21,889 nt of DNA, from positions 1-21,889 of the forward strand of contig MEWV01000016.1 of NCBI GenBank assembly GCA_001775445.1, written 5' to 3'. The stretch's first letter is position 1. Each line of letters opens with the position of its first letter. This document shows positions 6,944 through 12,963 of the stretch, piece by piece. The stretch comes from Candidatus Adlerbacteria bacterium RIFCSPHIGHO2_02_FULL_54_18 (GTDB lineage Bacteria; Patescibacteriota; Minisyncoccia; Phycocordibacterales; SBAW01). A program made the translations under genes and the position numbers. Below the pieces are notes generated by a model that saw nothing but the letters and a program-made list of their open reading frames with translations, searched no databases and was not told where the DNA came from.

Positions 6944-9169
6944 TTATTGTGTCGGATAGTGGGGGATGATGGAGCCGCCGTAGGGGTTTTGATATGGAGG
7001 TTGTTGCGGAGTTTGCTGCGGGATGAGTGGCTGCTGTGTTTGTTGTTGCACCGCGTAGGTACCGTACTTTGCCCGCACCGGCGCATCCCAATACTCAAAC
7101 TGCGAGTCACTCTCCGGATTTATAGGCGGCGGGCCTGCAGGATCGGTTTTGTTGACCCAATAGAGTATTTCGTGCGCCAGGCCGTCGCGGCCGGGGATCT
7201 GCCACTGACCGTTTAGGACAGGTTTTGGAGAGGGAGAGGTCTCGGTACGGACAAATGCCTCGGGAGGAAATTTCGTCAGCGCATAGCGCATAAACTCGCT
7301 CCACGCTGGACCGACTATGAATCCGGAGACCCTCCGCACCATCGAGGTGTTGTCATTGTTGCCCGCCCAGATGCCGACGGCAATATTGGGCGTATAACCG
7401 ACCGTCCATGCGTCGCGGTAGTCGTTAGTGGTACCGGTTTTGACCGCAACATCGTGTCCGGGGAAGGTAAAGAGTGAGTTTTCCCCGAGCGGCGCGCGCG
7501 CCACCGGGTCGGAGAGTATGTCGTTTATCTTTTGAGTCACCTCCGGTGAAAGCACCTGGCTTCCGCTGCGCTCGGTGTTGTCCTCGATTATGATACCCTG
7601 TGGATCTTGGACTTTTAATACGGAAATAGTGTCGTAGTAGACGCCGTTGTTTGCAAAGGCGCCGTATGCACTTGTCATCTCAAGCGGAGTCACTTCCCCG
7701 CCACCGAGCACCAGAGTGAGCCCGTATCGGTCGGCGTTAGTGAGCGTTGAGATGCCCATAGATTTTGCGAGCTGGAGCGTATCGTTTATTCCGGCCAGGT
7801 AGAGCACTTTAATGGCCGGTATGTTGATGGACTGTGCAAGTGCCTCGCGTAGAGTCATCGGTCCACGAAACTTATTGTCGTAGTTTACCGGCGAGTAGCA
7901 CGGCGGTGTGCTGTTGGTGATATTCTCCGGCTTGCATGCGGTAGAAAACTGCGTTCGGATATCAAACACTACTGTCTCGGGCGTGTACCCTTCACTCAGT
8001 GCCTGCGCGTAGGCAAAGGGCTTAAAGGCAGACCCTGGTTGGCGCCCAGGGGTAGCTGCCGCAACGTTATATGCGCCAGGGATGTCGGTGTCAAAGTAGT
8101 TGCGCGAGCCGACCATCACTAAAATTTGTCCAGTCTTCGGGTCAACGGCGCTTAGCGCCATATTGCTGGCGTTGAAATTGTCCACATTGGAGAGCGCGTT
8201 TCGGCGCACTATCTCCTCGGCCTTTTGTTGGAGGTCGGCGTCGAGTGTAGTGGTGACCCTCCAACCGCTCTGCTCAAGCGCGTCCTGGCCGTATTTGTCT
8301 TCAAGATATTGCCGAACATAAAAGACAAAGTGCGGCGCCGCAATAGAGGTGTCACGTGGTGGCAAAAACACCACCTTTGCCTTCTGTGCCTCGTCGCGCT
8401 CAATGGCGGTTATATAGCCATGCTCAAACAGTTTATCCAACACCAATTTTTTACGGCTCTCCAGTTGGTCTTGGTGCGTGCCGTACGGCGAGAGACGGGT
8501 GGGGGCGGGGAGCACGGCGGCGAGGTATGCCGCTTCGGGGAGAGATACATCTGTGGCGTGTTTGCCGAAAAAGGTCATAGACACCTCTTCGACTCCGTAG
8601 AGTTGACCGCCGAAGGGAACCTGGTTGAGGTATATCTCGAGCACCTGGTCTTTGCTTAAGGCGCGGGTCATCTTGAGCGCGAGTATCCATTCTTTAAGCT
8701 TACGGGTGATTGTTTTGTCGGCGGTAAGCACAGTTAGTTTGACCACCTGCTGGGTGATAGTGGAGCCGCCCTGCCCGGAGAGTAGGTCGCCCTGGCTTGC
8801 ATTGGTGAGTATCGCGCGCAGTATCGCCGAGGGTTTGACTCCCGCGTGTGTATAAAACTCCGGATCTTCTATCGCGATGATTGCTTGCGAAATGTGCGGC
8901 GAAATATCTTTAAGAGGCACCACTGTGCGTTGCATCTTGTCGTGGAGGTCATAGAGCAACACCTCTCCTGTGCGATCGTATATCTTGACCGATTGTTCGA
9001 CGCGCCGCGTCTCAAGTACGGAGATATCGGGGAGGTCGAGCGTCGCTGCCCACAAAAGGAGCAGCCCTCCCAGGCATAGACCGGCACTTATGCTCCAAAT
9101 GATTATGAGGCGGGAGTGGCGGCGGACATAGCGAGTGGTGCGGCGCAAGCGGAGGACAAACTTGTGCAT
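6944..9169 (-). CDS. Class A penicillin-binding protein (PBP1A-type transglycosylase/transpeptidase)
   Basis: A 741-residue bifunctional cell-wall synthase. A basic N-terminus is followed by one membrane helix (about 21-43). The GT51 transglycosylase domain shows AIEDPEFYTHAG (catalytic Glu101), GGSTITQQ (134-141), and LEIYLNQVPFGG. The transpeptidase domain shows SAFK (serine 380, lysine 383), SIN (447-449) and KTGT (577-580). The tail of about 40 residues is Gln/Pro/Tyr-rich and low complexity. It polymerises and crosslinks peptidoglycan outside the membrane. The frame continues upstream, but that part lies on the other strand of tyrS and has no family similarity; the ATG at 9169 begins just before the anchor. 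Only 19 bases separate it from the divergent tyrS. Confidence 0.96.
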   Translation of the reverse strand: MHKFVLRLRRTTRYVRRHSRLIIIWSISAGLCLGGLLLLWAATLDLPDISVLETRRVEQSVKIYDRTGEVLLYDLHDKMQRTVVPLKDISPHISQAIIAIEDPEFYTHAGVKPSAILRAILTNASQGDLLSGQGGSTITQQVVKLTVLTADKTITRKLKEWILALKMTRALSKDQVLEIYLNQVPFGGQLYGVEEVSMTFFGKHATDVSLPEAAYLAAVLPAPTRLSPYGTHQDQLESRKKLVLDKLFEHGYITAIERDEAQKAKVVFLPPRDTSIAAPHFVFYVRQYLEDKYGQDALEQSGWRVTTTLDADLQQKAEEIVRRNALSNVDNFNASNMALSAVDPKTGQILVMVGSRNYFDTDIPGAYNVAAATPGRQPGSAFKPFAYAQALSEGYTPETVVFDIRTQFSTACKPENITNSTPPCYSPVNYDNKFRGPMTLREALAQSINIPAIKVLYLAGINDTLQLAKSMGISTLTNADRYGLTLVLGGGEVTPLEMTSAYGAFANNGVYYDTISVLKVQDPQGIIIEDNTERSGSQVLSPEVTQKINDILSDPVARAPLGENSLFTFPGHDVAVKTGTTNDYRDAWTVGYTPNIAVGIWAGNNDNTSMVRRVSGFIVGPAWSEFMRYALTKFPPEAFVRTETSPSPKPVLNGQWQIPGRDGLAHEILYWVNKTDPAGPPPINPESDSQFEYWDAPVRAKYGTYAVQQQTQQPLIPQQTPQQPPYQNPYGGSIIPHYPTQ

Positions 9170-9175
9170 GGGTAG

Positions 9176-9182
9176 TAGTATA
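9176..9182. promoter_or_regulatory. Shared -10 region for the divergent PBP and tyrS genes
   Basis: In the 19 bases between the two ATGs, the minus strand carries TATACT (9182-9177) with 7 bases to the PBP ATG, and the plus strand carries TAGTAT (9176-9181) with 7 bases to the tyrS ATG. The plus-strand element also has AGGACA 17 bases upstream (9153-9158). Both messages would be leaderless or nearly so. Confidence 0.45.
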
Positions 9183-9188
9183 TCAAGT

Positions 9189-10370
9189 ATGTCGTTTTTT
9201 AGCCGTACCCCCCACGTTGATACCAATGAGCAAAAGGTCGACGAACTCCTGCGCCGCGGTGTGGCGGAGGTAATAGTCAAGGATGATCTGCGTAAAAAGC
9301 TGCTCTCAGGTAAGCGTCTTCGGGTCAAGCTCGGCATCGATCCGACGAGCCCCGACCTCCATATTGGTCGCGCGATACCCCTTCTTAAGCTGTGCGACTT
9401 TCAGGAGCTCGGCCATCAGATTGTGCTTATCGTGGGCGACTTTACTGCAGTAATCGGTGACACCTCCGACAAAGACGCCGAGCGACCAATGCTCGACCAG
9501 GAAACAATTGAACAAAATAAAAAAACCTATTTTGAGCAGGCGGGGAAACTACTTGATCTTTCGCGTGTGGAGATGCGCTACAACAGCGAGTGGCTGCGGC
9601 CGCTCAACTATAGGCAGATAGGGGAGCATGCTGACCTCTTTTCGGTAGCCGATTTTATTGCGCGCGACAATATTGCCCGCCGACTCTCCTCCGGCACACG
9701 CGTTTCGCTGCGCGAGCTCCTCTATCCACTGATGCAAGGGTACGATTCGGTTGCCATTAAGGCAGACGTGGAGCTCGGCGGCACGGACCAGAAATTCAAC
9801 GTGCTTGCCGGCCGGCCGCTCCAGCAGCACTTTGGCCAAGAGCCGCAAAATGTGGTTCTCAACCCTCTTATAGACGGCCTCGACGGCATTAAAATGAGCT
9901 CAAGCAGGGGTAATGTAATCAACCTTACAGCCACTCCCGCCGATATGTATGGCAAGGTGATGAGTATGAGCGACCAGCAGATTAGGCCGTACCTCGAGTT
10001 GTGCACGCGCACGCCGATGTCCGAGATAGAAAGTGTGATGAGTGGCCACCCAAAAGAAGCAAAGATGACCCTGGCCTACACGATGGTGGAAATGTATCAC
10101 AGCAAAGAGGCGGCGCAAAAAGCGGCAGCCGGTTTTATGAAGCCGAACGATGCTCCGGAGCTGCGACTCCCCGCAGGGGCGACCGCGCGCTCTTTGGCGG
10201 AGCCGCTCCATGTGTCTATGAGTGAGCTGCGCCGCCTCATCGAGGCGGGCGCGATTGAAGAGGTCGGCGGCGAGGTGGTGGAGGTGGTGGAGGGGATGGA
10301 TGTCCCTCTCAAAGACGGAACTTATAAAATAGGCAAGCACCGTTTCTTTAAAATTAAAATCGGACAATAA
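9189..10370 (+). CDS. tyrS: Tyrosyl-tRNA synthetase
   Basis: A 393-residue class I aminoacyl-tRNA synthetase. LGIDPTSPDLHIGRAIPLLK carries the HIGH-type motif (HIGR near residue 57), GIKMSSSRGN carries the KMSKS motif (near 233), and the middle GGTDQKFNVLAGR segment is typical of bacterial TyrRS. The C-terminal 60 residues (SMSELRRLIEAGAIEEVGGE ... DGTYKIGKHRFFKI) form an S4-like RNA-binding domain. It charges tRNA-Tyr in the cytosol. I chose the ATG at 9189 over an in-frame ATG at 9168 because the latter overlaps the PBP start and a -10-like TAGTAT sits 7 bases before 9189. A strong intrinsic terminator begins directly after the stop codon. Confidence 0.95.
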   Translation: MSFFSRTPHVDTNEQKVDELLRRGVAEVIVKDDLRKKLLSGKRLRVKLGIDPTSPDLHIGRAIPLLKLCDFQELGHQIVLIVGDFTAVIGDTSDKDAERPMLDQETIEQNKKTYFEQAGKLLDLSRVEMRYNSEWLRPLNYRQIGEHADLFSVADFIARDNIARRLSSGTRVSLRELLYPLMQGYDSVAIKADVELGGTDQKFNVLAGRPLQQHFGQEPQNVVLNPLIDGLDGIKMSSSRGNVINLTATPADMYGKVMSMSDQQIRPYLELCTRTPMSEIESVMSGHPKEAKMTLAYTMVEMYHSKEAAQKAAAGFMKPNDAPELRLPAGATARSLAEPLHVSMSELRRLIEAGAIEEVGGEVVEVVEGMDVPLKDGTYKIGKHRFFKIKIGQ

Positions 10371-10395
10371 AAAATCCCGCACATTGCGGGATTTT
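10371..10395. terminator. Bidirectional intrinsic terminator after tyrS
   Basis: aaaatcccgca / tgcgggatttt forms an 11-bp stem around cat, with a T-run on each strand, so it can end tyrS on the plus strand and the small acidic gene (and anything read through from ruvC) on the minus strand. Confidence 0.9.
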
Positions 10396-10400
10396 TTATG

Positions 10401-10529
10401 CTACATCCCCTCTTCTTCTGCGGCCGGGTCCTCGGGCTCATCCTCATCTTCTTCGGCGGTCTCCGTATCTGCCTCCTCCGCCTCCGGATCATCAAGCATA
10501 AACTCGTCCCGTTCAAACTCTTCGGTCAT
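10401..10529 (-). CDS. Small highly acidic protein, unknown function
   Basis: A 42-residue open frame, MTEEFERDEFMLDDPEAEEA then a tail of mostly Asp/Glu, Pro and Ala ending in EEEGM. About half of the residues are Asp or Glu and none is Lys. It sits between the ruvC stop and a strong terminator on its own strand, with its own -10-like TATAAA about 16 bases upstream, so it looks like a real short gene. The opposite strand is open too, but that reading gives a Ser-rich nonsense product. I do not recognise the family. An acidic tail-like protein could be a chaperone or a nucleic-acid mimic, but nothing in the sequence decides it. Confidence 0.6.
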   Translation of the reverse strand: MTEEFERDEFMLDDPEAEEADTETAEEDEDEPEDPAAEEEGM

Positions 10530-10569
10530 AACGATATACGGTTACTTTATAATCTGCAAAATATCCGCG

Positions 10570-10583
10570 TAACACTGGTGTTA
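10570..10583. promoter_or_regulatory. 14-bp palindrome, possible operator
   Basis: taacac-tg-gtgtta is a perfect 6-bp inverted repeat in the 61-base gap between ruvC and the small acidic gene, just upstream of the latter's probable -10. It has the size of a dimeric repressor site; no regulator is identified. Confidence 0.3.
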
Positions 10584-10590
10584 TAACAAT

Positions 10591-11064
10591 TTATCGCACC
10601 GATGCAAGGCAAGTAATCCCCACCGCAATGGCGTCCAGTTCGTCGTCTATTCGGAGCTTTTTTGGGAGTGCAATCAATGTGGGCAGCATATACGCTATAT
10701 CCGCCTTAGTGCCGCGGCCATAGCCGGTGACCGCCACCTTAACCGCACTTGGCGTGTACTGGTGCACCGGGAGGCCGCATGACGCGGCAATGTAGGTGAG
10801 CGCTCCGCGCACCTCGGCTACCTGTAGAGCGGTCTTTGCGTTCTTTTCAAAAAAAACTTCTTCGAGCGCCACGGCATCCGGCTTCCATTTTTTAATTAGA
10901 GCTTCAGCGGTCTTGCCTAGTTGTTTAATCCGCGTCGAAAAATCCAACTTCGCACTGGTGCGGATGCACTCCGAAAACAGTAAAATTTCTTTTTGACCTT
11001 TTTCTTTTTCTAGTACCGCCGCACCTAGTCGTTCGTATCCGGGATCAAAAGCGAGTACGCGCAT
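10591..11064 (-). CDS. ruvC: Crossover junction endodeoxyribonuclease RuvC
   Basis: A 157-residue protein, close to the usual 170. RNase H-fold catalytic acids are visible: Asp7 in LAFDPGYERLG, Glu68/69 in VALEEVFF, and Asp141/Asp144 in IDDELDAIAVG. It resolves Holliday junctions, working with RuvA and RuvB. Its ATG is 2 bases after the yebC stop, and yebC follows ruvB by 38 bases, so ruvB-yebC-ruvC reads as one transcription unit. The yebC-ruvC neighbourhood is seen in many bacteria. No Shine-Dalgarno site precedes it. Confidence 0.94.
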   Translation of the reverse strand: MRVLAFDPGYERLGAAVLEKEKGQKEILLFSECIRTSAKLDFSTRIKQLGKTAEALIKKWKPDAVALEEVFFEKNAKTALQVAEVRGALTYIAASCGLPVHQYTPSAVKVAVTGYGRGTKADIAYMLPTLIALPKKLRIDDELDAIAVGITCLASVR

Positions 11065-11066
11065 AG

Positions 11067-11597
11067 TTATAAGGCGGCAGTATATATTTCGTTTACATCG
11101 TCGTGCTCCTCAAGTGCGTCGGAGAGCTCCGCCATTTTTTGGGAGTCCTCATCGGAGAGCTCGATAGGGGACAGTGCTTCCAGTTTGCCTTCAGCCTTTT
11201 TTTGGAATGCCCACATCGCCGCACCAGGGTTGGCCAAGCTTCCGCCGTGCACGTTCAAAAGATGTTTGAGTTCCTGCACTGTTCGGTTGCGGTTGTCGGT
11301 ATAGGCATCTATAACCAACGCACATCCGCCAGGGCCGTAGGCCTCGTAGGTTACCTGTTCTAACTCAATGCCTTCGCCTAAGGCCTTACTCAAAGCGCGC
11401 TCAATGTTGTCCAGAGGCATATTGGCCGCGCGCGCTTTTTCTACTGCGGTGCGCACTCCGGGCGCGTTCTTGTCTCCTTTGGCCTTTTTAACCTCGACCG
11501 TAATAAACCGTACAAGTTTACTGAACAATTTTGCCTTCTGGGCATCCGTCTTGCCCTTAACATGCTTGAGCTTCGCCCACTTGCTGTGTCCTGCCAT
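11067..11597 (-). CDS. yebC: YebC/PmpR family protein, short form lacking an internal domain
   Basis: The N-terminus MAGHSKWAKLKHVKGKTDAQK and the segments YEAYGPGGCALVIDAYTDNRNRTVQELKH and ALEEHDDVNEIYTA are diagnostic of the family, known as transcriptional regulators and, for some members, translation factors that help at proline stretches. The protein is 176 residues against about 240-250 normally. Both ends are intact; the missing part is about 65 residues between the AMWAFQKK segment and the final helix, where full-length members have an alpha/beta domain inserted. The reading frame is unbroken, so this is a shortened protein rather than a frameshifted gene. It lies between ruvB and ruvC on the same strand. 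Confidence 0.92.
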   Translation of the reverse strand: MAGHSKWAKLKHVKGKTDAQKAKLFSKLVRFITVEVKKAKGDKNAPGVRTAVEKARAANMPLDNIERALSKALGEGIELEQVTYEAYGPGGCALVIDAYTDNRNRTVQELKHLLNVHGGSLANPGAAMWAFQKKAEGKLEALSPIELSDEDSQKMAELSDALEEHDDVNEIYTAAL

Positions 11598-11635
11598 AAA
11601 AACAGCTTACCGCTTTTGGCTTTGAGATTCCATCT

Positions 11636-12658
11636 TTATAGAAGTCGCTCGTTCAAATCGGCAGGAGGAGTTTTGCCGAGGTGTTTGTAGGCCGCCGCGG
11701 TGGCAACGCGGCCGCGCTGGGTGCGCTCGATGAGCCCCAGTTGCAGAAGAAAGGGTTCGTGGACTTCTGAAACCGTTGCCGGCTCTTCGGCAAGCGCGGC
11801 GGCAAGCGCGTTTACTCCCGCCGGGCCACCGCCAAAACGCTCAATGAGTACAGTAAGCAGGGTGCGGTCGAGCGGGGTCAGGCCGAGCGCGTCTACCTCG
11901 AGCATACCGAGTGAGTCGCTCACCAGCGCGGCCGAAAGGGGCGCGCGCTTAAGCTGCGCGTAGTCGCGTGCGCGTTTGAGCAAATAGTTGGCCACCCGGG
12001 GAGTTGAGCGCGAACGTTTGGCAATCTCCATTATTCCGCCCTTGTCTACCTCGACGCCCAAAATTTTTGCCGACCGTTCGACAATCTGTGCGATGTCCTC
12101 TTCGGAGTAGAACTCGAGCCGGAACGTCCCGCCCGAAAAGCGCGAGCGCAGGGGCGCGGAGAGGTCGGCAACGCGCGTGGTGGCCGCCACAAGGGTAAAG
12201 GGAGGCAAAGGGAGCTCAATCGTGCGTGCCGAAGGTCCCTTGCCGATGATGATGTTGAGCACCCCCGACTCCATCGCGGGGTAGAGCACCTCTTCAATAG
12301 TGCGCGAGAGACGGTGTATTTCGTCGATAAAGAGGATGTCTCCTGTACCCATATTGGTAAGAAGAGCCGCAAGGTCGCCGACGCGTTCTATGGCGGGGCC
12401 GGAGGTCGCACGCAACGTCCCGCCGAGCTCTCGGGCTATGAGATGTGCCAGTGTTGTCTTGCCGAGGCCCGGCGGCCCGTAAAAAAGGATATGTTCAGGC
12501 GGGGCGGAGCGCTCCTTAGCCGCCGAAATAAGGATATGGAGGTTGTTTTTTATCGGTTCTTGGCCGACGTATTCATCCCAGGTAGCCGGCCGCAGCGTGG
12601 CATCCAAAAACCCTTCAGTAGCAGGGTTTTTTGTGTCGTCTGGCGGCTGGCTTGACAT
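11636..12658 (-). CDS. ruvB: Holliday junction branch migration helicase RuvB
   Basis: A 340-residue AAA+ motor of normal length. Visible are the N-terminal LRPATWDEYVGQEPIKNNL, Walker A GPPGLGKTT (61-69), Walker B DILFIDEIH (107-115), sensor 1 in LVAATTRVADLSAPLRSRF with the arginine finger in LRSRF, and the C-terminal winged helix (LTPLDRTLLTVLIERFGGGPAGVNALA). RuvB drives branch migration on RuvA-bound junctions. It heads ruvB-yebC-ruvC. A minus-strand TAGTAT (12671-12666) lies 7 bases before the ATG, suggesting a leaderless message. The -35 of a plus-strand promoter overlaps its start codon. Confidence 0.96.
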   Translation of the reverse strand: MSSQPPDDTKNPATEGFLDATLRPATWDEYVGQEPIKNNLHILISAAKERSAPPEHILFYGPPGLGKTTLAHLIARELGGTLRATSGPAIERVGDLAALLTNMGTGDILFIDEIHRLSRTIEEVLYPAMESGVLNIIIGKGPSARTIELPLPPFTLVAATTRVADLSAPLRSRFSGGTFRLEFYSEEDIAQIVERSAKILGVEVDKGGIMEIAKRSRSTPRVANYLLKRARDYAQLKRAPLSAALVSDSLGMLEVDALGLTPLDRTLLTVLIERFGGGPAGVNALAAALAEEPATVSEVHEPFLLQLGLIERTQRGRVATAAAYKHLGKTPPADLNERLL

Positions 12659-12680
12659 AAAATATATACTATGCTAAGAT
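12652..12680 (+). promoter_or_regulatory. Strong plus-strand promoter of the candidate ncRNA
   Basis: A perfect TTGACA (12652-12657), an exact 17-base AT-rich spacer and TAAGAT (12675-12680; four of six). It is the best -35 in the window and points away from ruvB into a stretch with no protein gene. The same DNA carries the minus-strand TAGTAT for ruvB. Confidence 0.7.
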
Positions 12681-12697
12681 AAAAATAGTAGCAGTGT

Positions 12698-12720
12698 CGC
12701 CCGCTCGGGCGTTTTTGTTT
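12698..12720 (+). terminator. Early terminator-like hairpin in the ncRNA 5' region
   Basis: CGCCC-GCTC-GGGCG (12698-12711) followed by TTTTTGTTT, about 12 bases after the predicted start. It could terminate most transcripts early or belong to the folded RNA. Confidence 0.5.
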
Positions 12721-12939
12721 GGAAAAAGTATACCCTCAAGCAATACCGCATTAACCCGCTTGGCATCTTACCGAGGACGTTCCGGCCTTTTTGTTTACTC
12801 AAATAGTCGCGGGTACTCTCCTTAGGCATTTTTGCCGCTTTCCCGGCTTGCCGGGACTGTGTATTGCTTGGCGGTATACTCTTTCTAACGCTTCAGCGGG
12901 ACTCTCAAGAGCCCCCTTAACTGTACTCTCGCGCGACCC

Positions 12940-12963
12940 AACCGCAATGTTGCGGTTTTTTTT
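12940..12963 (+). terminator. Intrinsic terminator of the candidate ncRNA
   Basis: AACCGCA / TGCGGTT stem followed by eight T on the plus strand (12956-12963). Read on the minus strand the stem has no T-run, so it does not serve pilB, whose stop codon it overlaps. Confidence 0.8.

Noticed and set aside
10384..10572. Serine-rich plus-strand open frame opposite the acidic gene
   Set aside because: It starts in the terminator and its Ser runs are the complement of Asp/Glu codons on the other strand.
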